From positions 211,228,982 through 211,292,981 of the forward strand of contig CM038215.1 in the NCBI GenBank assembly GCA_021442155.1: 64,000 nucleotides of DNA, given 5' to 3'. The DNA is from Cymbidium sinense. Taxonomy: Eukaryota > Streptophyta > Magnoliopsida > Asparagales > Orchidaceae. Position 1 is the stretch's first letter, and each line of letters begins with the position of its first letter. Under the pieces are notes generated by a model. The model did not search any database. It saw nothing but the letters and a program-made list of their open reading frames with translations, and had not been told where the DNA came from. A program made the translations under genes and the position numbers. Positions 25,091-37,689 of the stretch are shown here, one piece after another.

Positions 25091-26649
25091 AACATGCTAT
25101 TCAAAGGAGATCCTGTAGTTTTATTCAGCAATGAATACCTACTTCTAAAAATGATCGAGCACAACCATCCCCTCTACATTACAGTGGATGTTGGCAGATT
25201 CAGGCTATCTAGAGTTTTGGATGACCCGAGTCCATCAGTTAATATTATGAGTTTAAGAATCCTTGCCTACTTGAAGATTGATAGCTCTAAACTCTATATG
25301 GAGAGGATGATGTTTGAAAGGATTCAATGAACAAGGCAAGAGGGCTTTAGGCTCCACAGTATTGCCCTTCGAGATAGATGATTAGAAGACTAAAGCTAAG
25401 TTTCATATAATTGATTGGATACATCTTTCAATGCTTTTCTTGGGAGACTATGGATACATGGGAATAACATGGTTCCATTCTCTTTACATCAGTGCATCAA
25501 GTTTCTAAGAGGTGTAATTGAGTATTGTGTCAAAGGAGACCTCAAGCCCTTTACAATTCACGAGGTTAGAATATATAACGATGTGGCCTACTACCTCTCT
25601 GAAAAATAAATAGATTAATCCTTAATTTATTAAACTCTAATGTGCCATTTGAACAAGTGAGGAGGATGACCCGACCTCCATCAGGATGAGGAAGAGGCAA
25701 GTCTAGAGGGAGTCCTTGAGGTGTAAGGTCTCCATACTTACCAACACCAGTTGATTTGTTTTAGCTTCCAAGAGTACCCCAACTATTCTCGTAGACTTAA
25801 AATCTATTTTAGATGATGAGTCTTATGTGGTTAGCACACTGGCTAGCTCTTCTCAATAATAGATCCCATTATAGGTGACACTCGAGCTAAACAATGATAA
25901 AGATTGGATTCCTAAGCAAAGCATAAGTGTACCCATGTCCTCATTATGTGAAACTGTCAGACATAAGTTGGGAACCTTAGCTATAACCTCACTTTTCTAA
26001 TAAAAAGTTGAGGGTTTGGTAGTTAAGGAGGCCTCTAAAATATGTGCAATTATGAAGATTCAAAGCTTATACCTTAGATCATCATCCACAAGTCAAGAAG
26101 TTGATGTAGAACTTGAGGATGATTTATATAAAGAATTAACAAATTACCTTTTGATCGGTACTCACCTTGTGTTTATAACTTAGCAAAGAAAGGTTTAATT
26201 CCACATATAAGGTCTAAGCATAGGTCAAATTACTTCGAAAGGCTATGGAGCAATAAATAAAAAAGCTCTCAATCAAGACCAGGACTAGGCTTCAGTACAG
26301 TAGGCCCAATTGATGATGATGATTACTGCTTGGTCATCACCAATCATTTAGATTCTGATAGGTTCTTACCAAATCACAATAACTCATATCAGGATGTGTA
26401 CTTAGAAACTTTAGATGGTCCGGATGATTTCCAAATCAAAGATGCACCTCTAAAATTTGAAGAAGAAATTAAGTAAACCATTGATGAGCTCAAATAAATC
26501 AACTTGGGAACTGAAGATAATCCACGCCTGACGTACAATAGTTTCTTGTTAAAAAAATTGAAACCAATGACTTTCTTAGGATACTCTCTGAGTTTAAGGA
26601 CTACTTTGCATGGAGTTATGAAGAGATGCCTGGATTTGTTCCTAACATA
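25091..26649 (+). pseudogene. pol: retroviral-type aspartic protease and linker, broken
   Basis: The protease would cut the gag-pol polyprotein. The frame at 25,094-25,330 holds HNHPLYITVDVGRFRLSRVL followed by DDPSPSVNIMSLRILAYLKI. In the family the active site is D-[ST/G]-G within a (L/V)(I/V)DxGSSVNIM context. Here it reads DDPSPSVNIM, so the Gly is lost. A frameshift follows. From 25,415 the frame gives DTSFNAFLGRLWIHGN and YCVKGDLKPFTIHE, the usual C-terminal extension. The remaining stretch to RT (25,613-26,649) keeps only scraps with many stops. It is inactive. Confidence 0.75.
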
Positions 26650-27345
26650 GCAGTCCATAAGCTAGCAATATAGTTTGATGCTAACCCTATCAAGCAAGCT
26701 CCTAGACGCATGCGATTAGACATTAAATAGTATGTCATTTTTGAAGTCAAGATACTGATCGATGTTGGTTTCATCTGGGAGGAAAATTACCCCATCTGGT
26801 TGGCTAGCATCATCCCAGTTAAGAAGAAGAATGACCAAATTCACATATACGTCAATTTTAGAGATCTTAATAAGACATGTCTAAAAAATGAATTTCCACT
26901 ACCAATACTAGAATTGATGGTGGACATTTCCTTATCTCATGTAGTCTTCTCTTTCATGGATGGTTCATCTCAATATAACCAAATAAAGATGACACCTGAA
27001 GATAAAAGAAACACTACTTTTAGAACTCGATTGGAATATATTGCTATAAGGTCATGTATTTCGACCTTAAAAATGCCTGTGCCACATACTATCGGGCCAT
27101 GGCTCAAATCTTCAATGAATTCATTCATCACTTAGTAGAATGCAATGTCGATAATCTCGTGGTCAAAAGCAGAGAAAAAGAAGACCATCTCTTTGACTTA
27201 AGAGTAGTTTTTGAATGATTAAGATTATATAACCTCAAAATGAACCCTAGTGTGCATTCGGAGTATATTCAGGGAAGTTTCTTGGGATCATTATCTGACA
27301 TCATGGAATCAAAATTGACTGGTAGAAAATTAAAGTGATATTAGA
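26650..27345 (+). pseudogene. pol: reverse transcriptase domain, broken
   Basis: The RT makes cDNA from element RNA. The sequence shows the Tat-type RT start (FDANPIKQAPRRMRLDIK), then WLASIIPVKKKNDQIHIYVN and FRDLNKTCLKNEFPLPI. Motif A is FMDGSSQYNQIKM, with its Asp at 26,959-26,961 intact. A frameshift near 27,045 moves the match to another frame, where CYKVMYFDLKNACATYYRAM and AQIFNEFIHHLVEC continue. The catalytic YVDD box reads N-V-D-N at 27,144-27,155, so the Tyr and the second Asp are lost. A TGA interrupts FE*LRLYNLKMNP. Even with frameshifts ignored this RT would be dead. Confidence 0.9.
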
Positions 27346-27985
27346 AATGCCCTCCTAAAAGTTTAACCAAATTCAGATCATTCTAAGAGAGGTTGGTGTA
27401 TCTAAGATGCTTTATATCCAACCTATAAGGTAGATGCCAACCATTTTTAGCACTGGTCAAAATGGAATCTAAGTTCAAGTGGGATGACCAGTGTCAGCAT
27501 GCCTTCGAGAACATCAAGAAATATTTAATGATGCCTCCAGTCTTAGCCACCCCTATCCCGAGCAAGCCACTCATACTCTACACTGCTACATTAGATGACT
27601 CCCTTGATGCTTTGTTGGTCCAAGCCAATGACAAAGGGAAGCATTCTACTATCTCAGCCATCGTCTAATCCCTGCTAAAGCAAACTATCCACCCATTGAG
27701 AAGAATTGCCAAGCTTTAATCTTTAAGTCCAGAAAGTTAAGGCATTATATATTTTCTTATAAAGTAAACTTGATTTCTAGAATCAATCCACTATAATATC
27801 TCATGACACGGCTGACTGTATCCAGATGGTTGGCATGATGGTCAATGATTTTATCACAGTTTGATATCACTTTTGTACCCCTCTGTATAGTGAAAGGACA
27901 AGCACTCACAGATTTCTTTGTAGCAAACTCACTTCCTGCTGACTCTTTGCCTAGTGATGATCTCTACAATGAACAAATCATGAAC
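27346..27985 (+). pseudogene. pol: first (retroviral-type) RNase H domain, broken
   Basis: RNase H degrades the RNA strand of the RNA-DNA hybrid. The frame from 27,462 gives KFKWDDQCQHAFENIKKYLM, PPVLATPIPSKPLILYTAT and DDSLDALLVQANDKGK, matching the connection/RNase H segment of gypsy pol. A frameshift near 27,660 leads to an IPAKANYPPIEKNCQALIF-like stretch, then SRKLRHYIFSYKVN and RLTVSRWLAWWSMILSQFDI. It lies between RT and a second RNase H, the arrangement that marks the Tat clade. Confidence 0.85.
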
Positions 27986-28559
27986 TTAGGAGATACCGAT
28001 ATTTGCTACTAAAAGATGTACTTTGATGGTGAGGCTTCCACTCAAAGAGGAGATGGATCATAATCTACTCTTCTAAGAAAGGCAGGGGTAAGAATAGTTC
28101 TCCTAAATCTTATCTGTGATATGATGAGATTCTCACATCATCTATCCAATCCTTGCACCAATAATGAAGCTAAATATGAGGCTCTGATTGTCGATCTGGA
28201 GTTATCCATTTTGCTAGGCATCTAGAATATCAATATCTTTGGGGATTCCAAACTAGTGGTCAACCAGATCGTTGGGTCATATAAGGTCCTCAAGCTGAGA
28301 CTCCATCATTGCTATAAGTACATCATAGAGTTGTTGGCCCAAATCACAGAGGTTACCATCTATAAGATTCTTCAAGGAGAAAATGCTATAGCAGATGCCT
28401 TAGCCAAACTTGCCAAGGATTTGACATGTTCGGATGATAAGTCTATATCAATAGAGGTCCACAATAGGCAAGTCTTGCCTCTTATTGATACTAAACTCAT
28501 AAAAAAAATTCTCTTGAAGGTGAGGTTGTCATTGCCAAAAAGGCTAAAGAATTGGATTG
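27986..28559 (+). pseudogene. pol: second, archaeal-type RNase H (Tat clade signature)
   Basis: One frame (with stops at 28,061 and 28,223) holds a complete archaeal-like RNase H. Its four catalytic acids are D in MYFDGEAS (28,025-28,027), E in NNEAKYEAL (28,166-28,168), D in FGDSKLVVNQIVGSY (28,244-28,246) and D in AIADALAKLA (28,394-28,396). All four are in the same frame. The stops are TAA and TAG. Acquisition of this second RNase H between the retroviral-type RNase H and integrase is a known trait of plant Tat-lineage Ty3/gypsy elements, so it supports the lineage call. No indel is needed across the core. Confidence 0.9.
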
Positions 28560-29800
28560 GAGGCAACCCTTCATTGATTACCTAAATAAAGGCAAACTAT
28601 CTCAAGAGAAGTCCCAAGCACAACAAGTGAACCAAAAGACACTAACCTATTTCGCATAGATGGTGTCTTATACCAGTGGTCCTTTGATCATATGTGGTTA
28701 CATTATTTAGATAAGCATGAAGCTAGTAAGATCATGACCGATGTACATTCAGGATTATGTGGAGCTCACCAATCCAGTCCCAAGATGAAATCCAAAATCA
28801 AGAGACTTGGATACTATTGGTCCTCGATGATTACCGATTGCATGGACATAGCTAAGCGATGCCACTAATGCCAAATACATGGTGTGTCCTTATGCCAACC
28901 ACCTAACATTCTAAAGCTAACTTTGGCCTCGTGGCCATTCGAGGGTTGTGGTATTGACATAGTAGGTTCAATTGATCCTCCTTCTTCCAAGGGTCATTGG
29001 TTTATCTTAACTACTACAGACTACTTTTCCAAGTGGGTGAAGGTGATTCTACTCAAGGAGGTCAAAACTCAGCAAGTGCTCTTATTTCTTAGGAAGCATA
29101 TCATATATAGATTTGGGGTACCCTGCTAAATTATATTTGATAATGATACTGCATTCAAGGGCACCAAAATCAACAACTTCACCTAAAGGCACAACATAGA
29201 TTGGAGATACTCTACCATCTACTACCCGTGGGTGAATGGTTTAGTAGAAGCCTTCAATAAAACTCTCATCCAAATACTTAAGAAGACACTCGATGACAAC
29301 AAATGATAATGGCATGAGCAGTTAGTTGAAGATTTATGGACCTACCACACCACCTACAGAAATCTAACTCAATATACCACTTTCTCTTTAGTGTATGGGT
29401 CTGAAGCTGTTCTACCATTAGATGTCCAACTCTCATCACTAATGATATATGTGGGTAGCAAGATTACAACCGATCAGAATGCCAAGTTATGATTAGAAGA
29501 TCTTGAAGGTTTGGAGGAGATTACGAGCATGCCATAACCTCAAGTTATACAATGCAAAAATTATTTAAGCTTACAACTAGTTGGTCTACCCCAGAGCTTT
29601 TCAAGTAGGAGAGCTTGTTTTAGTCCTAAGAGACCAATTATTGTCCATCGTAAGATCGTAGGCAAGTTGAACCCACTTGGGAAGGCCCTTTTTCCATAGA
29701 GAAGGCCTAACAAGAAGGATCCTATCAACTTATCAACCGTAAAGGGGAATGCCCGATGTTTCCAATTAACAAGCTCTACCTTAAGAAATATTACCCATAA
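28560..29800 (+). pseudogene. pol: integrase and pol C-terminus, broken
   Basis: Integrase inserts the cDNA into the genome. The HHCC zinc-binding domain spans about 28,745-28,875 (VHSGLCGAHQ ... DIAKRCH*CQIH) with all four ligands present and a TAA between the cysteines. The DDE core is in one frame: D in GIDIVG (28,956), D in IIFDND (29,139) and E in GLVEAFNKTL (29,247). The second D and E are separated by 35 residues as usual. Stops at 28,866, 29,127 and 29,184 interrupt it, and an A-run frameshift follows near 29,280. YGSEAVLPLDVQL and a C-terminal LINRKGECPMFPINKLY-like tail run to KKYYP and a TAA at 29,798-29,800, which I take as the natural end. No chromodomain is seen, as expected for Tat. 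Confidence 0.9.
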
Positions 29801-30565
29801 AATAATGTTTAAAAATAATTATCATCAATAATATTTCATTTCAAATTAAAATCTCTTTAAATCAAAAACATTATCCCTTTGTAGATCTTTCATGATGTGT
29901 TTTGGGTAGGTGTAACCTAAGCGGCATCCTATCCCTCATTAGCACAACACAAACACAAAATTACACACACACACACACACAAAACTTTCATTTTAGGCTA
30001 CCTAGAGTTGAGATAATGCCGCCAGTGACCCTCACTTAGTAGCTACTTTAGGTCAGGTTTGATTCACTATTTAGCTAGTGTGTCTCCCCAGTGGTCTTTC
30101 TGCTCAGGAGGATGTGAGTCCCTGTGCTTTCTTTCTGGCTTAACCACTGCACATCGATGAGTGCCTTGTTAGTGTGGTATTTATTATTACATAACCAATG
30201 AGTTACCTGGATGATGGCTTTGTTTAAGAAGATGTGAGTCCCTGTACTTTTTTCTTGAACTAGCCATCGTACACTAACTGGGTCCGAATTTATCTTTAAA
30301 GATTAGGGTAAGACCCTTGGTGGCTCCTTTCTTCTTGACTACTTCAAGATTGGGCCAAGTCCTTTGTGACTCCCCACTTGGTAGTCGCCCTAGGTCAGAT
30401 AGTAGTTATATAGCCAATAATAGACTGTCACGATGATCAGTTCTGCTTAGGAAGATGTAAGTGTTCGACACTTTCTTACCAGATTGATTGTTGCACACTG
30501 ATGGGTACCTTAGATGGGTTGGTGTTCACTTTGCTGATAGTGACCCGCCTGGTGGATAACATCGC
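29801..30565 (+). repeat. 3' spacer of the Tat element, first part
   Basis: Non-coding stretch between the pol stop and the inserted solo LTR. From about 29,995 it holds degenerate repeats around a GAGGATGTGAGTCCCTGTGC-type core (near 30,109, 30,227 and 30,448). The same core recurs beyond the inserted LTR at 38,714-40,467, showing that the two parts were once continuous. It ends with ATCGC, the left target-site duplication of the insertion. Confidence 0.75.
29957..29980. repeat. (CA)n microsatellite
   Basis: About eleven CA units in the 3' spacer, seen directly. Confidence 0.85.
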
Positions 30566-32119
30566 TGTGGAGAAAATTTTCTATAGGGGAGTCGCCTTTC
30601 AAATCTATGGGGAGAAATGAAAGAGGAAGCTTTATAGAAATTCATATTTTTAAGATGTCACGTAGATCCATAAATGTACTTATTCAGGTGATCGAGTACG
30701 TCATCAAGGAAATAGTGTACTATCTTGAAAGATAGAAGTCACTACCCTTTAATGGACTTAATCACCTCAATAAGGACTCCTAATGACGATGGGTTTGCAT
30801 ATGTACCAGATATTCTTCCCCTACTTTACATGAAAAAGTAAAGTAGGGTTTATTTTAAATCGGGTTCATTAAGTTCCCTACAGGGGCAAGCCCCCATAGT
30901 TAATTACATCCTAAGGGACAGGATCCCTTAGGAAAACTCTCGATTAAGGTAAATGATCATTGTCTTTAAAGATTTCAATAGGAAGGACTATCAATCGATT
31001 GGTTTATTTTTGAAAGATCAAATGGGATTGATCAAAAGAGGGAGTTATGATCAAAGCCTAAATGGAAGATAAGTAGGAGATGCCCACGATGCTAGGAAAC
31101 CTAGCGAGCAATCTCAAACTATCCTGTAGTTGGGCTTTTTATTTTTGAAATTGATTTAGTTTGTTTGACTTGTATTTTTCAATAAAAATATAGGACTTAA
31201 GATTCCTTAACACAAGATTAAAAATTCCTAAGAGGTGAGGAATTATGCTTATGGCCCGCAAAGGGGAGAAGCAACCTCTGAACCTAAATCTGGGGAGCTT
31301 AGGTGAGTGCCGGATGCACAACCTAAGTCCAAGGAGAAAATGGGTATTTGGGTTGCCTCCACAAGAGAGGACAAACCACCCTACAACTTGGACTTACAAC
31401 TGCTTGGGGGTGGCCGCCAACTAACTCCTCATATAATTTTAAATACATGTAGACAAGTCTTTATCCTTATGCATGATAGTTAGGCTATTATTTAGTTAGA
31501 AAGAGACTAAGTCCTTAAACTCACTCCCTAAAGAGACTAGATCATGTAAAGGGCATGCTTCAAATGACCTAAATCTAATGCAATTCAAATTTCATTTTAT
31601 TTTTATTTTGGATAATTATTTTAACTCAGGCTAATAGGATTCATATGACTAATGCATGAGAAAGAAGGTTATTGGCCAAAATCAATGAGAAGGGAGGAGG
31701 TGAGTTTCCACCATGGCTATCAAAGGTCATGCCATGTTTCTCTGGCAAAGGTGGAAGCCCTCTAATCAAGAGTGAAATAAGATGCATTTATGCATGATAT
31801 TATAAAAGAAATGCTCATCCAGATAAGGGGTTGCTAATTCTTTTATTTTAATTTTAAACCTAAGTTTTAGGGGTTATGAGTTCTTTATTTTTAATTTGAG
31901 TTGTTAAGTTGGGTAAAAGATTTATTATTCCCTAAAGAGCCTAATCCACATCCAGGCCATACATAAAGCAAGAAATAAACTAGGAAAAACATGCCACTTA
32001 ATGCACATGCTAAACAAATCATCAATCAATTTATAAAGTTAATCACAAAAAGAATAAAAGGCTGTTGTGGTCGGGCACCACCGCACAAACCAAAAATTTC
32101 AAATATGGGTGGCCGAGCT

Positions 32120-32290
32120 TTACCCTTATACAACTCGAATAACAAATGAATTAAAGTACAATAAAGCAAGAAATTCATTATTATGGGGGTCTTCAAGCTT
32201 TATCTTTTCTTTCTTCTTTTCCTCTTTCTTCTTCTTTTCTTCCTTCTTGTTTTCTTCTTTCTTCTTTCTTCTTTGGTTCCTTCTTTTAGA
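32120..32290 (-). promoter_or_regulatory. TATAAGG block and purine tract of the inverted LTR
   Basis: On the minus strand a GAA-rich tract (complement of the CTTCTTTC run at 32,205-32,290) is followed by the GTATAAGGGTAAAGCTCGGC block (TATAAGGG is the complement of 32,123-32,130). It is the counterpart of 11,160-11,310 and 21,835-21,970. The open frames reported on both strands here are by-products of this tract. Confidence 0.4.
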
Positions 32291-35200
32291 TGGTTGGAAG
32301 GTGGATGCTCCAAGGCTTCACATGGTGCATAAGATAGAATCTTATGACCAATGCTCATCCTTATCCCCATAAAAAGTATTCTAAAATCCAAATTGCACAA
32401 ATTTACACGAAAAGGAAAATTGGAAATCTAACTAACACCTACAAAATAAAAGTTAGCTAAAAAAAATGACACAAATATCAAGCTTGTATATTGGACTTAT
32501 CACCCCACATGGGTGACTAATTCCACCTGGCCTATTGGATTATGCTTAGGGGTATAAAGCACCTGCAAGCAAAAGATTTTATATTTTTATTTATGATGGC
32601 GCCCCTTAAGCACAATCTCCTATAGAAAAAATAGTTAGACGAAGAGCATCCTGCCATTCATTCTACAAGCATACATCCTAACATCCAGTCTAAAATATAT
32701 ATCACAAAACAAAACAAACATCATACCATGCATCAATCTAACCTAAAGATAGAAGTTGTGACTTAGGCTAATGTGTGTGCTTTGAAGGTTTGTGTGGTAT
32801 GCTTAGCTATGGCTTTAGGTTCAAATTTTCTAAGTGTGAGGACATGTTCAACTTAGAGGAGGGTTTCATTTAAGTTGTTTAATTATTTTGACTTGATTTT
32901 ATTTTATGTTTTGATTTATTTTAAGTGGATCCAACAATTAATTATTAAGTAATGAAGAGAGGGAAAGAGAAGAGAACTTCTCTTTCCTTCCCTAACCTAA
33001 GTAATTTCTAAAGTAGATTCGCATTTTAGTTTTGTTTAGGTGAATGTTTTCATTAAATATTTTAATTAATCCTAAGTTTAGATAAACTCTAAAAACCTAT
33101 TCAAAAAGAAAGGCATTTTAAGATTAAATAAAATGAATCAAAATTCACATAATACACATTACTTTATTTCTTTCCCAACATATATAACATGCATATGGAT
33201 GGACCCTAAACATATCTATACATACAAATGAGAATATTTAACACACTTTATGATGCATGATAAATAATCTATTTAATGAAATTTAGAAGTTGAGATGCAT
33301 GATTTTTCTTAAGTAAAAAGGGGTTTCCTTATCCAAATTTTCACATACGCACATGCAAGTAAGAAAGACAGTAAGTGAGTACAACACCATTGTTAACCAG
33401 AGGTGTAAGGTATAAGACCTACTTAAAGCCTCGCAATCTCAGGGTTGTCCAGACTAATATACCACATTTCTTAAATACAAACATGTGTATAAAAGAAATG
33501 AAATGAAAAAGAAGAATGCAAAAGTTATATTAATGGATTCATTTTATTTATGCAATTTATGTATGTTAGTATAGATAACCCTTCTAAAGTGGTAGCATAG
33601 AGATGAATAGGATATGGAATTAGGTTAGTGTTAGGTTCTTTTCAAATGAACCATACACCTCACCAAATTCTATTCAAAACTATAAGAAAAGAAAGGAAAC
33701 CTATGCTAAGCATACCTTTATATTCTTTCACATGCAAACTCATAATTAAAATATAAGTAGCATACTTTTAGATTTGATATGTGATTTATACATTTTGAAA
33801 AAATAATTTGGATTTAGTACTAATAATAGCCACTCATATTTCCATTTTATCCAACACATGCAAATTTGACATAAAGTAAACAATTTTATTTTTAAAAATT
33901 GAATTTGAAAAAATGAATGCATGAAACCACATGACATACATATTTAACATGTTGGAGAAAGATTCAAAGTAATGAAAGCATGTAAATAAGTTCACTTCAC
34001 TTAAATCCTAAAGACATTCTTATAGAATAAGAAAGTTTAAAATAAATCAAAGTGAATTCAAAGTGATTTTTGTTTAGTTTGAAATTTGATTTAATTTCAA
34101 AAGGGTGAGATGAGTTTGCTATTTCTAACCCTTTCTCACATGTGTTTGATATTTTTGTTTAATTTTTAGATAATTAGATCCATTTTTATGTATTAATTAG
34201 ATTAAATTATGAATTAAGTAACTTTATTAACCCTTACCTACACCACCTTAGAATAATTAACCAAGTAATTATGAGCCAATGAGATGACATAAAATGCACA
34301 AGGAATTTAAATTTGCAATGCACCTACTAAGAAAGAGGCCTAATGCAATTTGGCTCACAATTAAAGGTTAATTAAGCTAAGGGGTTTAGCTTAAATAATT
34401 TCAAAACACCCTTTCATACTTATGAATTGGGTTTTGATTTTCTTAATTGAACTTAGACTATTAAATACATAAGCATGTACCCAAAATAGATTAATTAAGT
34501 TCTAGAACTTTTTAGAATTTCTAGAAATTAATTAAGGGGATAATTAATGAATTAACTCTTAGTTAAGAAGAGATTAAGAAGAGAAAAGGGGGTTTAGGGA
34601 ATAGCTTAAAGGAAATGCCCCAAAAATATTTCATAAACCTCCTACTTACTAGATCTGACCTTAATCAACCCTAATCATGGATTAAAATCACTAATCATAC
34701 CCTAATTATCCTTAATTATATAAGAAGGGTAATTAAGAAATTCATATGCAATTCTTCTAATCAAGCCTTCAATAAATCCTAAGAAAGTTAGGGGAGGCAG
34801 AAGTAATCCCCTAAAACATTTCTAAGAAATTTGGGATTAATTAGAGGCTTAATTAAAAAGTAATTAACAAAATAAACTTTCCAATAAAACCCAAATTCGG
34901 AGAAAATCATAATTCAAAACCTATTGAAATTAATTTTAAAATATTCTAGTTGAATTATCTTTCCAAAGGATTTTATTTCATAATTTTCTATATTTTCTAG
35001 AGGGAATTATGAATTTTAGAAGATCCCTAGGCTAATTAAGATTAATTAAAATAATTTAACTAATCCTCTAGCTCACGATGTGACATGTGGTGATGATGGT
35101 CAGCTCTTTACACATGTCGCACCATGAGGAGATTACTTAAGTTATCAAATCCCAAACGGTGGCTGGCGGCGCACGCGGTTTGATCTCTGCCATCCGTTCA

Positions 35201-35872
35201 AAGATCGGATGGCCAGAGATCTCCCCACGGTTTTAAAAATAGATAATAGATATCTAAATGTGCAAAATTATCTCGGCCATCCAACCAAAACACGTGGATG
35301 GATGGCTGAGATCTCCCAAGTTCTTCCCCTTGATCAGCAGAGACCGTCCATGATCAAGGGGAAGATTCAAGCTCGATCTAGCTCAGATTCAAACCAAATT
35401 TAACCCACACCATCTAAAGTTAAAGAGCGGCAAATCCAACGGTCAAACATTTATGGGAAAAAAACAAAGCTTCACACCACATTGAGTTTAATGGTCAAAA
35501 AATCTCATACCTCACCGGTGCTCGAGTCCCTTGGAGACGCTTCGTCTTGTTGAGTGGATTGGTATATGGACCACCTCCTCCTTAGCTAGCTTGCGGCCTT
35601 GATCCAATTCAACTCTTCCTTACTGTGGGAACTCCAAAGGAAGCTTGAGTGCACTCGACTTGCCTCTCTGATGGATTGTGCAAAAGCAATTGGGTGGAAA
35701 TTGAGTGAAGAGGAAATTTAAGGATGGATTGAGCTCCCCTAGTTTCACTATTCAAAAAATTGAGAAATGGGGAAATGGCAAGAGCTCTGAGAGGCTAGGG
35801 ATCACTCTCTGATGGCTCCTAAGTCTCTCTAGTGCTTAATAGAACGTGTGGATGTTGAATTCAAACTGAATT

Positions 35873-35893
35873 AGGGGGAGTATATCTCCCCCT
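35873..35893. promoter_or_regulatory. conserved GGGGGAG-TATA-CTCCCCC hairpin
   Basis: AGGGGGAGTATATCTCCCCCT is a near-perfect palindrome, equivalent to those at about 7,214, 18,142 and 59,363. Confidence 0.5.
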
Positions 35894-36334
35894 TGAAGGA
35901 TTGGATAACCGTCAATTCTCTTACCGTTTTGATCCAATTGATCATAGGCGGTGGTCTGTTTGACCAGTTAAGAGTGTGCACATGGTCGGTTTGAGCCAAG
36001 GAGTGGATTGCCAACCTCCCATGTGCTTGAATTTGAGTGGGAAGGGGATTTTGAATTTTGCATTTTGACCCATGGGGTCAGGGGTCTAGGGACCAATTAG
36101 GCTGACCCAAACCCATTGGGTTGGGCGCACCACTCTACCCTAGGTCCCCTTGAGCTTTTAGGAAAGCCTCAAGTGAATGTGAAGAGGGTATGACCAAATT
36201 ACCCATGGATTAAGCCAAAATTTGTTTTATGGCTTAGGGGTAGAATGGCCATTTTTCTATTTTTTTCACTTTGGATATGTTGGATATGTGGAGAAACTAA
36301 TTTTGGCAAAGTTTCAGGATATTTGGAATTCATT

Positions 36335-37150
36335 TGATAGGGTTTGGATCATGTTGATCCATTTAGGTCAAAATGGGACCTAAATGGGTCAACATGGGTC
36401 AAGTTGACCAATTGGTCAAATAGAGTCAAACTAAGGGTTGGGTCAAGTTCATATGACTATTTGAAATATTTTGGTGGCTTTGGTTTGATTCAATTTGGTA
36501 TAGTTTTGAACTTGGCTCATATGACTTCATTTAGGTCAAATGGGTCAAGTTGACCTATTTGACTAGTCAAGGGTAGGTTTAGGTTTGGTTAGTCATATGA
36601 AGTGGATTGTTATCTTTTTTTTTCCAATCAATTTTGGTTATGTTCAAATTTGGCTCAACATGACCCCTTTAGGTCATGTTGGGTCTAAGTCAATTAGGTT
36701 GGGTGGTTGGCCAATTGAGGCTTTGGTCAAGTTCCACAAGTGATTTAGAATGGAATTGACCCATTTGTTTCAATCAATTTGGCTTAGATCAATTTTTGAC
36801 ATATTTTGACTTTTTAGGTCAAAACGGGTCAACTTGGGTCAGGTGGCCAATTGGGCTAGGTTAGGCTCAAATGTTGGCTTGGTCAAGTTCAAACATAGGT
36901 CATGAGTGAACTTAGATCATTGGTTTCAATCAATTTGGCCTATTATGGAATTTGGTTATGTTAGGTTTCATTTTGGGTTAAGTGTTGACTTGGTAAACCC
37001 TTAGGTTTGACTTGGTTTGACCTAATTTGGTTGATTGATCATCCCATGATGATTGTTGATCATGATGAGAGGCAAATATGAGTTTGGTTCAATCTGATTT
37101 GGTTAGGATTAGAATTTGGATCATAAGGGTATTTTAGGTCACTTTGGGGC
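36335..37150 (-). promoter_or_regulatory. GGTCAA/TTGACC-rich segment of the inverted LTR
   Basis: Dense GGTCAA and TTGACC motifs, collinear in reverse with 16,855-17,720. These are W-box cores; function is inferred only. Confidence 0.4.
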
Positions 37151-37689
37151 AAGTGAGCCTAAGTGAGTCAAATGGCTTGTTCAAAGCTTGATTTGAATTT
37201 GATTGATCTTGTATATGGACTCATAATTGAAATATAAATCCATTTACAAGTGGTTTGAAGTCAAATGGGTTTTGATCCATTTGATAATTTCATATTCAAA
37301 GGGTGAACATGAAAGGATTTAGGGTTTGACTTTTGAATTGATTTTTAATTTGGTGATTGAAGATTGGATTTATAGATGCATTCATGATTGTAGGGTTGAC
37401 TGAATCATGAGAGAAAATCAAGGGTTTAGCTTGATTTGAAGTTGATTTGGCTAAGTTCAAGACTTTAACTTGAAAGGCTTAGATTGGATCTTGGGTTGAT
37501 TTGATTTTTGGAATTGGTTTTGATTGTTTAATTGAAGTTTGCATTTATATATGACTTCATGATTGTATGATTGATTGAATTATGAGAGAAAATCAAGGGT
37601 TTGGCTTGATTTGAAGTTGATTTGGCTAAGTTCAAGATTTTGACTTGAAAGGTTTAGATTGGATCATTAGTTTATTTGAGTTTGATTTT

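Noticed and set aside
32067..32400. ORFs on both strands over the CTTCTTTC tract, one very basic
   Set aside because: They arise from the LTR purine/pyrimidine tract, which is not conserved as a frame in the other LTR copies.
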